Assembly: GCA_009602725.1 (NCBI GenBank)
Contig: WELB01000331.1
Span: forward strand, 93,891 to 104,532
From: Spirogloea muscicola
Lineage: Eukaryota; Streptophyta; Zygnematophyceae; Spirogloeales; Spirogloeaceae
Reading direction: 5' to 3'
Length of the DNA: 10,642 bases
The position numbers were made by a program, and so were the translations under genes. The notes under the pieces were generated by a model, which saw only the letters and a program-made list of their open reading frames with translations, was not told where the DNA came from and did no database searches. The first letter of the stretch is position 1, and each line of letters opens with the position of its first letter. Positions 1 through 7,184 of the stretch are shown here, piece by piece.

Positions 1-198
1 CCCGCAGCGAGAGCACGGCCAGCTCGCAGATGCAGAGCGTGGGCCATGGACCGCTGCAGGGATACAGAGAGGCGCATCCGATATACCTGAGCCCACGAGC
101 CCGCGGCGTTGAAGTCGGCTGGCTCGCCGCGTCTGCGGGACACAGCCCGCCGCGCAAGCCTAGCCAATAGGTCAAGCCACTGGGACCCAAGAGCCCCA
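1..198 (-). pseudogene. C-terminal remnant of a retroelement ORF (copy 1), 5'-truncated
   Basis: Read on the minus strand, this is open from GSQWLDLLARLARRAV through GEPADFNAAGSWAQVY to SLQRSMAHALHLRAGRALAA at the window edge. It is nearly identical in protein to the piece at 7290-7480 (+) and clearly related to 8560-8760 (-). The match starts sharply near 198 (GGGGCTCTTGGGTCCC). Farther upstream on the minus strand the DNA is unrelated AT-rich sequence, as expected for a 5'-truncated non-LTR insertion. No stop or frameshift is seen in the visible part. The 3' end lies outside the window. The block matches the region after the endonuclease-like part of copy 3; its own function is unknown. Confidence 0.8.
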
Positions 199-1068
199 AA
201 TAAAGAACGCAACCTGCTGGCAAAGTCAGACTGAGTTGAACCTCCCGTGGACCTTCGGCCCGGCTTTGATGCTCACGTCAGCAAGGACAAGCCTTCTGTA
301 GATCCGATGGCTTAAAGCTTGTCCAGTGAGTGCTCTGTGGGAGCTGCTGAGGTAGGTGCTTCGAAGCTGACCCCACTGAACGATCTAATGTACGGTAGTA
401 AGAGGGATTCTTCTATGCTTCACTATGATGTTGTCATGCTCAACTGCGACGAGGAGATGCCCCACAATAATTTCATGACTTGTGCCGACAAAACTAAATG
501 CAGGCATATCCATTAGTAAAAGCTATTAGCCCTTTTTATAACACAACCCAATAGACCCAAAGCTTAGTCTTGGATGGTCAGAGCTTGTTCTTCATTCAAA
601 GGCACAGAGTACATGAGGGCGTAAAATCACTATCCCACTATTACATCAATGTTACTCGTATACGCTATTACTAAGGGTGCAAGGAGACACTAGAAGGAAT
701 GCCTCCTGGCGCCAACTAACATGTATCACACAGCACAAGACGCAGCTGAGCTTTGAAGAGTTTGCAGGAATGACCATGGCCAAAAGTTAACTAGTATTTC
801 GCCTTGCTATATAAATGCCATAAAGCCGTTGAAGGGTCTCGTGAAGTCTGCAATGTCTCCTCGCTTCATTTCAGCTCGTCCTTTCTTTGAGGGCGGTTTG
901 TATGTTGTCAAGTAGTTGCACATCTTGCCAGCTGTGTGCTCATTGATCGAATATCCCCAGATAGCTGAGTAACCTGATGTAGCGTACCTTTCCTGTAAGT
1001 GACAGCCCAGATGTCAGCACGATACTCCAGCACGGGAGTCCGCTTGCAGGGCCTTGTTGTGTCGAAGT
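199..1068. other. No gene supported; AT-richer intergenic or intronic DNA
   Basis: No long open frame or recognisable family is seen on either strand. The longest frame, 319-516 (+, TTG start, 65 aa), has no recognised homology, although YDVVMLNCDEEMP in it faintly resembles a receiver-domain beta3 strand. Stops are frequent elsewhere. The stretch could be the 3' flank of the minus-strand gene that ends near 1069, plus a spacer before retroelement copy 1. Confidence 0.5.
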
Positions 1069-1930
1069 CTAACAAGCTTGCAAGTACGTGACAGGCTTAT
1101 GGAAAATTAAGCTAGTTTGGCGCCACAACTCATGCTCACGAACATGCTGGCATCAACCAAGCGCATGGCCCCCGTGGTGCTGAAACAGCCATCATTACCA
1201 GGTCAGCACGCTTCACAGTTGCGGAGATGCCAATGATGGGCATCTGTGGGCGGTTGTGATCCACTTCGTATTGTCGAACCAGCTGGCACGTGTAGAAGCC
1301 AGTCTTGACTTTGAGCCTTCACACGAGGATGCAAGCAGAAAGTTACCATCTGGCTATCCATGAAGCTTTTGAGTTTTTGTGTTGCTGACACTGCTAACGA
1401 GTCACATGATCCTAGCACTGACTTTGTCTGCGGCCCAGGTAACATGGACAGCACCATGCATAGCAGAGATGATCAATTCATCCTAACACAAACCTTTCAT
1501 CAAGAAGAAGGGCGCCAATCTTCTCTCCCCTAAGGATTTTGCAGAGCACGTCTGCCCATGCCACTACCTCAAACTCAACTCTGTCACCAAAGTACAGCTG
1601 AATACATTTCCCTCGTCAACAAGAAACTGCAGTTGTCACAGGTATCTGCAGTGTATACCCAAACAATGGAACGACATGGGATGGAATAGGATGGTATCAG
1701 AATACAAGGGCATTGCACAGCAATCATAAGAACTGCCAGTCGAATGTTGCAGCCTGACACCACATCGCAGCGGCCAGATGTCTTTGAAGAAGCTATCACA
1801 AAAGCTGGATTCAGTGTATCCAGCTTAGTCCTCACTGTGCACTGCCGAGTTGAGGTGCGTCAAGACAGTACTTGTCCAGTGCATGCTCGACTTCCTTGAC
1901 ATTGTCAGGTCCGTCGCTAGTGACCAAAAT
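1069..1930 (-). CDS. Receiver (REC) domain split over several predicted exons, C-terminal end of a gene
   Basis: Short minus-strand blocks follow the order of a two-component receiver domain, which accepts phosphate on an Asp. Block 1, about 1930-1837: ILVTSDGPDNVK then EVEHALDK (beta1/alpha1; the usual Asp-Asp pair reads Ser-Asp). Block 2, 1597-1494: VEFEVVAWADVLCKIL, then GALLLDE (beta2 to beta3, with a candidate phospho-Asp). Block 3, 1365-1347: FMDSQM. Block 4, 1303-1199: TGFYTCQLVRQYE, then MPIIGISATVKRADL (alpha3, beta4 and the conserved Ser/Thr-Ala). Block 5, 1146-1069: LIFHKPV, with the beta5 Lys-Pro, then TAG. Predicted introns 1493-1366, 1346-1304 and 1198-1147 are GT-AG and keep phase; the 43-nt intron and 19-nt microexon are unusually small. 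The join of block 1 to block 2 is unresolved. Hybrid histidine kinases often end in such a domain, but no kinase domain is seen. A decayed gene is the alternative. Confidence 0.5.
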
Positions 1931-1990
1931 CTGCACAAGCTCACAAAGTCACATACAAAGCCCTCATCAGGCAAGTCTCAATCTTCACCT

Positions 1991-2099
1991 ATGTGACCAG
2001 TCACTGTTGCTTCTCAATTTTGACTCCTTGGCAGACGCAAGATTCATCTTTAGAAACGCACAGGACTGCCACTTCTGTACAGCTTTAGCAAACTCAATA
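1991..2099 (-). CDS. Possible short exon between the Ser/Pro-rich exon and the REC blocks
   Basis: Minus-strand frame KWQSCAFLKMNLASAKESK is open after an AG near 2078 (TGTACAG/AAG) and reaches CATAG/GTGAAG at about 1992. The acceptor keeps phase with the GTAAGT donor at 2205. Its 3' donor would be phase 2, while the next REC block reads in phase 0, so at least one boundary here is wrong. No family is recognised. Read the interval as 1991-2099; it is listed only as a candidate link. Confidence 0.2.
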
Positions 2100-2199
2100 C
2101 TGGTACATAAAGGAACAATGAATCTTTATTGACATGCCAGAGCTTGCTGGGATGATATGAAAGCATAATCAAATGCAAAGGGCAATGACAGTGGGGTGA

Positions 2200-2206
2200 C
2201 TTACCT
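2200..2206 (-). promoter_or_regulatory. Consensus 5' splice donor (G/GTAAGT)
   Basis: On the minus strand the sequence reads AAG/GTAAGT, with the exon ending at 2206 and GT at 2205-2204. It matches the U1-complementary consensus and lies at the end of an open Ser/Pro-rich frame in phase 0. A likely acceptor is TGTACAG near 2078, which keeps phase; the one at 2100 (ACCAG) would give an immediate stop. Confidence 0.55.
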
Positions 2207-2640
2207 TCAGTGTACGTGTTATGGAAGGACCGAAAGCAGGGGACTGTGCATTGGTCAATAAGCTGCCAGACGATAACTTGCTCCCTGTGTTGGTGTTGGG
2301 AGCATTGCTTGACGACGCATGAGGACCAGTAGGCAGGAGAGACACATCGCTTGGCAGCTCGGGCTGGGGTTTATCCTGGACTGATGGAGATGATGGCGAC
2401 AGGCACGGCGCTGGGACGAGGCCTGAGGACCCTCCGGAGCTTAAGCTTCCGAATCTTAAGCTTGGCAGAGGAGGTTGCAAGGGCAGCCCAGCTACCGTCG
2501 TTGGAGCGTCCAGCAAGGGGTCTGCTGAGGCGGGCATGGGCCCTTGTGCTTGAGCTTCTGCTGCTGACGACCTCAGGTCAATGCTGCCTGCCAGCTGGCC
2601 ACCAGAGCTCGTCTTGGCAACCGCCCGTCCGCAACAATGC
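2206..2640 (-). CDS. Ser/Pro-rich linker exon, hypothetical protein
   Basis: Open minus-strand frame (158 aa if read alone) rich in Ser, Pro, Ala and Leu, for example DPLLDAPTTVAGLPLQPP and SSNAPNTNTGSKLSSG. This is typical of a disordered linker. It ends at CTG AAG/GTAAGT, a full consensus 5' splice site, where it would otherwise run 14 codons into a stop. It overlaps the end of the upstream frame (2578-3855) in a different phase, so a small intron, another splice, or a sequencing or real frameshift near 2580-2670 must link them; I could not settle which. No catalytic motif is seen. It may connect the repeat protein to the REC blocks downstream. Confidence 0.4.
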
Positions 2641-3855
2641 TGCATGCGCCAGGTGCGTTGGCGCCGCCTTTCTTATGTGACGGGGAATGTAACCGGCTCT
2701 TGGAGTATCGAGCTGTGCCACGCTGTTGACATCCTGGACGACGACCGTCGGCGGGAAATAACGGATTGCCGCCGCCTCCCTTAGATGACGAGGAATGTAA
2801 CCGGCTCTTGGAGTACCAAGCTGTGCCATGCTGTTAACATCCTGGACGACGACCATCGGCAGAGAGCGTTGGACTGCCGCCGCCTCCCTTAGGTGACGAG
2901 GAATGTAACCGGCACGTGGAGTATCGAGCTGTGCCATGCTGTTGACGTCATGGACGACGACGGTCGGCGAAGAACAAGGGGCCTTCAAAGTGGAAGGAGC
3001 CACGCAGGTCGGCAAAGCTTGCTCTTCGCCGTCCTGCATGGGTGCCGCCGCTGCCGCCGCTGCCGCCGGCGCCGCCGCCTCCAACGCCGCCGCCGCCTCC
3101 ACCACCGCTTCCTTCTGCACTGCGCTGCAGTGAGGAGCGGCAGCTGGCTGGTGCACAGCCTCGACCGCCGGCAACCCGGCAGAAGGGAGGAAGAGCAGCG
3201 CGGCGTTCGCCAGGGCCTGTGCCGTCGCGGCCGACAGCAGCACGACGCCGACGTCGTCGCCGCCCTCTCCTGCCGCCACTGCAGCAGCTTCGGCAGCTCC
3301 CCACTGCTGGCGGGTCGCGGTGCTGACAGTGACCTCTGCGAGCACCGCTGCCACACGGGGCCTTACGACTTCACGCACCACCCGAAAGCTCCACGAGTCT
3401 CTATGCGCAAGCGCCAGTCGCTCCATCACCTGGCTCAGCTCCGAGGGGAGTGGCTGCAGTACTGGTGAACCTCTTCCAGTGGCCACACCGTAGCGCCCGC
3501 CCCCATGGCCACCAGCGCCGCCGCCGCCACACGAGCTCGCCTTGGCAGCAGTGTCGGCGGCCCCAGGTGGTCCAGTCTCCGCTGGTGCCACAACAGTGCT
3601 TCCCTCCCTGCTCTTGACGCCGCCGCCAGCGCCGCCAATGCTAGCGCCGCTGCTGCTGCTGCCACGGCCGTCCAGCAGGTCTGCCTGCGTCTCGCCCCCC
3701 ACCATCAGAGGGTTGCAGCCGCCAGCAGCTCTGCTGGAGGTGAGCGCCAACGCCGCAGCCAGCGGGAGCTGGTCGATCATGTTCTGCAGGTGCTTGCAGT
3801 GCACCTCAGCCTGCAGCTGCACCGCCTTCTGCACAAAGAGCTTCATCTGCAGCAG
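2578..3855 (-). CDS. Ala-rich hypothetical protein with three 36-residue tandem repeats (main exon)
   Basis: Minus-strand frame of about 425 codons, the longest well-supported coding stretch here. It begins at a predicted acceptor (TTGCCGCAG/CTGCTG) with LLQMKLFVQKAVQLQAEVH, an amphipathic helix. A Gly/Ser-rich linker follows. Next comes a more ordered segment around 3460-3180 (PSELSQVMERLALAHRDSW, then VVREVVRPRVAAVLAEV), a poly-Ala run (3042-3110), and three 36-aa repeats with core TPRAGYIPRHLREAA (2970-2673). The frame stops at 2578, but the last 90 bp overlap a second open frame, so splicing or a frameshift probably changes the end. GC-rich codon use and phase-preserving 108-bp repeats argue that it is translated. 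The family is not recognised; it may be the N-terminal part of the gene ending in the REC domain. Confidence 0.55.
   Translation of the reverse strand: MLQMKLFVQKAVQLQAEVHCKHLQNMIDQLPLAAALALTSSRAAGGCNPLMVGGETQADLLDGRGSSSSGASIGGAGGGVKSREGSTVVAPAETGPPGAADTAAKASSCGGGGAGGHGGGRYGVATGRGSPVLQPLPSELSQVMERLALAHRDSWSFRVVREVVRPRVAAVLAEVTVSTATRQQWGAAEAAAVAAGEGGDDVGVVLLSAATAQALANAALLFLPSAGLPAVEAVHQPAAAPHCSAVQKEAVVEAAAALEAAAPAAAAAAAAPMQDGEEQALPTCVAPSTLKAPCSSPTVVVHDVNSMAQLDTPRAGYIPRHLREAAAVQRSLPMVVVQDVNSMAQLGTPRAGYIPRHLREAAAIRYFPPTVVVQDVNSVAQLDTPRAGYIPRHIRKAAPTHLAHAALLRTGGCQDELWWPAGRQH
2673..2970 (-). repeat. Three tandem 108-bp units encoding a 36-residue repeat
   Basis: Units start at 2673, 2781 and 2889 (plus coordinates), exactly 108 bp apart; the last is cut at about 2970. 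Each encodes VVVxDVNSxAQL followed by TPRAGYIPRHLREAA or a close variant. Changes between units are mostly substitutions (LDT/LGT, HLR/HIR) with no indels, so the reading frame has been kept. The motif is not one I recognise. Confidence 0.85.
3042..3110 (-). repeat. GCC/GCT triplet run encoding poly-Ala
   Basis: An imperfect (GCC)n/(GCT)n run on the plus strand is read on the minus strand as Ala with occasional Pro, Leu and Glu. It lies between the ordered part and the 36-aa repeats. All six frames are open across it, which explains several overlapping Arg-rich or Pro-rich shadow frames. Confidence 0.75.
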
Positions 3856-4014
3856 CTGCGGCAAGCCGCAGGAAGACGGACAGCCCTCACGGCGGTCAGC
3901 CGTACAACCTCAGCAACCGGTGCTTGGACGGGCAAGCGCCTGGCCAGCCATGGCTGGCGAGGCGTGGCCAATTATTGTGATGGTCTGCAAAGCCGTCACG
4001 CCTGGCTTTCGTAC
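3856..4014 (-). other. Predicted spliceosomal intron, 159 nt
   Basis: Minus strand: CTTGAG/GTACGA donor (GT at 4014-4013) and TTGCCGCAG/CTG acceptor (AG at 3857-3856), both phase 0. The length is a multiple of three, but retention brings an in-frame TGA after about 34 codons. Splicing joins two halves of one coiled-coil-like helix (ELQRRQHEQRRRLQPLE to LLQMKLFVQKAVQLQ), which supports the junction. Confidence 0.55.
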
Positions 4015-4620
4015 CTCAAGGGGCTGAAGCCGCCGGCGCTGCTCGTGCTGCCGGCGCTGCAGCTCCGCCAGCATCTGCGGTGCTTCGGGCTGCAGCAATG
4101 GCGGGCGCTCTGTGGTGAGGAGCTCTTGGTCGCCGCCGCCACGGCTATCGTCACTGCAAAACGGGCTCCCGACGACGGCAGTGGTGGCGGCCCCAATCAA
4201 CAGGTCCGCTTTGACGAATGCCGGGGCCGTGAGCATGTCCACGCCGCTTGCCGATGGTTCGTCTTGGTCGCCATCGCCGCCCATTCTGGCGACGGCAGCC
4301 GGCTGGCCACGGTGATTGACGGCGGCGGCGGCGGCGGCGGCGGTAGCGACGGAGTCGGTCGACAACGACGTCCGCGAGCTGCGGCGTCGGCGTTGTGTGC
4401 TCCGCACTTGCACCGCACCACACGGACGGTATGACGAGCACCTGTATTTTCCGCGACTTGCGTTCTGAAATTGCTCTATGGGCGAGCAATTCCTTTCTTC
4501 TGGCCCCTTCGTACCTCGTCCTTCTGTTCTGGCTGAGCTTCCGCAGCCATTGCCCTCTTCTGATATAAGCTTTTTTTGCGTTGTAAGTGCTCCTCTTTCT
4601 GAGTAGGTTGCGCTTGCCAT
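4015..4620 (-). CDS. N-terminal exon of the Ala-rich/coiled-coil hypothetical protein
   Basis: Minus-strand frame of 202 codons up to the predicted donor at 4014. The last ~130 residues look coding: an Arg/Ser patch (RRRRSSRTSLSTDS), a short poly-Ala from a (GGC)n run at 4319-4344, an acidic stretch (MGGDGDQDEPSASG), and a helix MLAELQRRQHEQRRR that continues into the next exon. The start is uncertain. The first ATG (4620) lies next to the hairpin-repeat cluster, and residues 1-60 overlap a repeat-like palindrome at 4469-4491, so the Met at 4284 is an equally good choice. No signal peptide or domain is recognised. Confidence 0.45.
4319..4344. repeat. (GGC)n microsatellite
   Basis: About eight uninterrupted GGC triplets, read on the minus strand as a poly-Ala tract in the N-terminal exon. 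Confidence 0.9.
4469..4491. repeat. Short hairpin, 8-bp stem; partial dispersed-repeat copy
   Basis: AATTGCTC (4469-4476) pairs with GAGCAATT (4484-4491) around loop TATGGGC. The loop side, CTCTATGGGCGAG, also marks one end of the dispersed hairpin repeats at 4740, 7788 and 8366, so this is probably a further partial copy. Confidence 0.6.
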
Positions 4621-4650
4621 GTTGGGGCTTCACCAAAGACCTTGTCCACA

Positions 4651-4860
4651 CCTGGTTCACACGGGCTGGCGCTTCGCCTGGCCCCCTTCTCGTACTTTGT
4701 TCATTCTGTTTTGGGCTGGCTTTTCCAGCCCCTATCCTCAATGGGCGAGCCCTTTCTTCTTGTTCACACGGGCTGGCCTTACCCACTTGCTGGACCTTGT
4801 TCATTCTTTTGTGGGCTGGCTTTTCACAGCCCTCGCCCCATTCCATAGCCTACTCCTCGA
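4651..4860 (-). repeat. Dispersed hairpin repeat, two near-tandem copies
   Basis: Two units about 100-107 bp long. Each has TTCACACGGGCTGGC, then TTGTTCATTCT and a hairpin: GGGCTGGCTTTTCCAGCCC at 4713-4731 and GGGCTG...CAGCCC at 4813-4832. The first unit ends in ATGGGCGAG. They are the reverse complement of the copies at 7788 and 8366, hence the minus orientation. Repeat-derived open frames here have no independent support. Confidence 0.75.
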
Positions 4861-5070
4861 CAATATAGCACGACATGTAGTTGTGCTTCCAACTGATAAG
4901 ATGCGCTTGCTGGCAGCTGATATGATATCTTGCGTCATTGTGTATCAGCCTGTTTGCAGCTAGGCCAGGCTTATGCTGTGCACTGGAAAGGAGGACGAGC
5001 GTTAGATAGTGGCAGAAAGGGCATGGATTTTGCAGTTCGGAAAATTAGTCATCGACTAGCGGACTCAACT
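4861..5070. other. Spacer without a recognised gene
   Basis: AT-richer sequence with short frames only. No family, promoter element or RNA gene can be defended. It lies between the hairpin-repeat pair and the TTACTGAG hairpin at 5075. Confidence 0.5.
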
Positions 5071-5074
5071 TGCT

Positions 5075-5097
5075 GACCCGTGCTTACTGAGCGGGTC
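5075..5097 (+). repeat. TTACTGAG hairpin (candidate retroelement 3'-end structure)
   Basis: GACCCG (5075-5080) and CGGGTC (5092-5097) flank an 11-nt loop, TGCTTACTGAG. The same stem with a matching loop on the other strand is at 7951-7977, and TTACTGAGTGAT follows two retroelement C-terminal remnants. It is likely a leftover 3' end of such an element. Confidence 0.55.
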
Positions 5098-5109
5098 TGC
5101 CTAGCAGCA

Positions 5110-5195
5110 GGAGAAGTGGCACTCCCAATGGGGGCAAGGGCTGCGACAAGCCAGCCCGAAAAGAATTGACAAAGGTTCAAAGGGGCCTAGAAGCG
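5110..5195 (+). repeat. Dispersed hairpin repeat, subtype with GGGGGCAAGGGCTG
   Basis: GAAGTGGCACTCCCAATGGG, then GGGCTG (5138-5143) pairing with CAGCCC (5152-5157), then GAATTGACAAAGGTT. It aligns, reverse-complemented, with 7625-7712 over about 80 bp. Its 3' part runs into the open frame at 5166. Confidence 0.7.
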
Positions 5196-5537
5196 TTGAG
5201 CAGCTACGAAGGTAATGAGCAGGTAATGAGTCAGATGTTTCAGGTGCCCGAGCATCAGCAGCTGCCCTGCGTCCTGGAGAAGATGGAGGCGATGCCCCAG
5301 GGCTCGAGATGGCTGCAGCACTGGGCTAGCAAGGCGCGTTCTCCTTCACACCTTGAGCTCCACCTGATGGACGCCATGTTGACGACGGCGATCATGGACT
5401 TGACCATCGGGTCTCTCAAGATGCTGAAGAGCACAGAGCCGTTGTACCTCGACTTCGTCCTGTTATTACCCCGTAGCTGCTTTGCAGTCGCACTTATATA
5501 CATCCCAAGCAAACCTATGCAATTTCTGCTTCTATAA
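5166..5537 (+). CDS. Hypothetical protein or exon, family not recognised
   Basis: Open frame of 123 aa. The first codons overlap the hairpin repeat, so the true beginning is probably further in, near the Met in QVMSQMFQVPEHQQLP (about 5226). The middle looks like a Met-rich, helical protein segment (MEAMPQGSRWLQHWASKA, then LMDAMLTTAIMDLTIGSLKM). After about 5455 it becomes hydrophobic and less convincing. No motif, signal peptide or homology is recognised. It may be an isolated exon or a gene relic. Confidence 0.25.
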   Translation: MTKVQRGLEALSSYEGNEQVMSQMFQVPEHQQLPCVLEKMEAMPQGSRWLQHWASKARSPSHLELHLMDAMLTTAIMDLTIGSLKMLKSTEPLYLDFVLLLPRSCFAVALIYIPSKPMQFLLL

Positions 5538-5584
5538 TTTGTCGCTGTGACACTTTCACGGCTGGCGGGCCATCGATCATCGGC

Positions 5585-6574
5585 ATGGACAGCAAGCTGA
5601 AGAGCTTGCCCGGCTTCACCGCTTGCCTAGGTGTTCCGCGGCTATCCATATCATTCCAACGTTCCCAGGCTCACGCATACGTGTGGCATTTGTGGGCAAC
5701 GATTTGGCTGCTACTTCTGGGTGTCGCCTTTGGAATATCTCAATTTGTTTGTATTGCCATTTGCTGCGCTCTCCGGTATGGCCATTCCGGGGAGCTCTCG
5801 AGAGCCGCCCAAGCGCTCGATGATTCGGTGTTGGCGCCGGCGATTGAGGCCACGCGCGAAGCCCTATCGTCCCTCCACCCCCCAGCGCGCTCTCCCCTGC
5901 CTTCGTGGTTGGCTTCCTATTTCCCGCAGGAGGAGGTGGCCCTGGATGCGGCAGCCCTCCGCAAGGCCTTGCACAGCAGCCGGCGCACCGCTGCAGGCGG
6001 CCCCTCGCGCATGGTTACGGAGCATCTGAAGGAGCTCTTCCTCGAGGGAGACGAGGCGGACTTCCGGGCGCTGCACCAGGTGCGCCAACACATTGCCCGG
6101 GGTCACGTCCCTGCCAGCATCCGCGGTGCGCTCTGTGCCAGCAACCTGCTGGCTCTCAGCAAGGTCTATGGGGGCGTCCGCCCCATCGCCATCGGCGAGG
6201 TCTTGTACCGCCTGGTGGGACGGGCACTCTGGGAGCATCACGCCGCTGCGGCCCAGACACACCTGGCCCCCGACCAGTATGGCGCAGGCCTGCGGAGCGG
6301 CGGCGAAACAGTGGTCCATGGGGTGCGGGCTTCCCTAAACTTGCACCCGGAGTGGGTGGTGTTGGCAGTGGGTGTATGCAACGCGTTCAACTGCGTCGAC
6401 CGCGCAGCTGTCGCCGTGGAGCTCCGTGACGCTTTCCCCACCCTGCTGCCGTTCTTCCGGCTGGGCTACAGCCAGCCCAGCGATCTCCTATGGCGGCATG
6501 GAGCCGGAGGGGTGGAGGTCCTCCAGTCTTCCACAGGCACGCGCCAGGGGAACCCCCTAGCGGGGTTCTTCTAG
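5585..6574 (+). pseudogene. Reverse-transcriptase core fragment of a non-LTR-type retroelement, inactive
   Basis: A 329-codon frame. Residues 1-67, with a hydrophobic stretch (LWATIWLLLLGVAFG), look unrelated to the element. From about 5783 (GELSRAAQALDDSVLAP) it follows the RT fingers/palm: VRPIAIGEVLYRLVGRAL (residues 198-215), DQYGAGLRSGGETVVHGVR, motif A as AVGVCNAFNCVDR, and motif B as GTRQGNPLAGFF. The catalytic Asp expected before x-x-NAFN is Gly (GGT, 6371-6373), and the usual QGDP is QGNP. The frame then ends at TAG (6572-6574), before the YxDD motif. It is therefore truncated on both sides and lacks at least two catalytic Asp residues. A known family trait is that RT, thumb and endonuclease are fused in one ORF. 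The related C-terminal piece lies at 7185-7538. Confidence 0.85.
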
Positions 6575-6655
6575 TAGGAGCCCTTCCAGTAGGAGCCAGC
6601 TGCCAGTGCATCATTTTTCATCCGTTTCTTGGCCGCTTCCTCCCCCTCGGCCATG
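6574..6655 (-). CDS. Possible C-terminal exon of an unknown protein, 27 codons
   Basis: Minus strand: MAEGEEAAKKRMKNDALA then AGSYWKGSY and a stop at the RT breakpoint. The charged helix and aromatic end look like a protein C-terminus, and upstream codons remain open in the same frame to 6912. A TATATAG sits at 6876-6882 on the same strand. No homology is recognised. It may be the end of a host exon hit by the retroelement, or chance. Confidence 0.2.
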
Positions 6656-7080
6656 GAAGGCTCTTGGGCCAGCGGCGATTGCGGGCCAGCGGCCGTTGCG
6701 GGTCGGCAAGCTCGGGGGCCGTGGGGCATGCATGCAGGGAGAGAATGCGGCTGCTGATATTCAAATGCCGGAATGAGGAAGCAGGAGGCGCGTGGTGCGC
6801 ATAACAGTGAAAGGGAGGCAAATTCTAGCCTTTCAAAAGTCTTGGTAATGGGATAATGAGCTGCTAAAGGGGACACTATATATCCGCGAATGAGCATATG
6901 CATATCTGACAAGCTAAGCTGAGGAGCCAGACCACCATCACGGAAGCCATTAGCCTTGGCCTAATGCACTCTCAGCACGCTGGTGTATCGCGAGTGCCTG
7001 GGAGCGCTGTAGACCTGAGCGCTGAAGAGGAGCGTCCTTTTGCCCCGCTAGGCCGACCAGGCGAGAAGGGACGTTACATT
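6656..7080. other. No gene supported; separates the RT fragment from the C-terminal remnant
   Basis: Mixed-composition sequence with only short, unsupported frames on either strand. A TATATA sequence at 6877-6882 is the only promoter-like feature. The stretch replaces the RT catalytic motif C, thumb and zinc-knuckle regions expected between the two retroelement pieces. Confidence 0.45.
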
Positions 7081-7081
7081 T

Positions 7082-7160
7082 TGGCGAGGAGGCCGAACGG
7101 CCCCCCTCCCAATGTTCACAGCCCTTGCCCCCATTGGGAGTACCACTTCTATTCTTTTGG
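7082..7160 (-). repeat. Dispersed hairpin repeat, partial copy
   Basis: CACAGCCCTTGCCCCCATTG then GGAGTACCACTTCTATTC matches the flank of the copies at 7625-7712 and 5110-5195. The GGGCTGGC arm is missing. It lies just upstream of retroelement copy 2. Confidence 0.6.
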
Positions 7161-7184
7161 CCCTTGCCCACTATTCCCAGTAGT

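Noticed and set aside
319-516. Plus-strand frame with YDVVMLNCDEEMP resembling a REC beta3 strand
   Set aside because: Only one short motif, with insertions and Asp to Asn; no beta1, beta4 or Lys-Pro found on this strand nearby.
960-1075. EYRADIWAV on the minus strand resembling a protein-kinase subdomain
   Set aside because: Short single resemblance without the other kinase motifs, downstream of the REC stop.
2893-3468. 191-aa plus-strand Arg/His-rich frame and other overlapping frames over 2900-3660
   Set aside because: Shadow frames of the GC-rich Ala-coding exon; Arg- or Pro-homopolymer composition, and the 36-aa repeats make sense only on the minus strand.
4587-4963. Leu/Phe-rich plus-strand frames as membrane proteins
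   Set aside because: Translation of the dispersed hairpin repeats in three frames, with no independent support.
5631-5760. THTCGICGQRF suggesting a C2H2 zinc finger before the RT
   Set aside because: Second Cys pair is present but no following His pair; it reads in a different frame from the RT.
5585-5782. Hydrophobic segment at the start of the RT frame as a membrane protein
   Set aside because: Chance extension of the open frame upstream of the element; no signal or partner domains.
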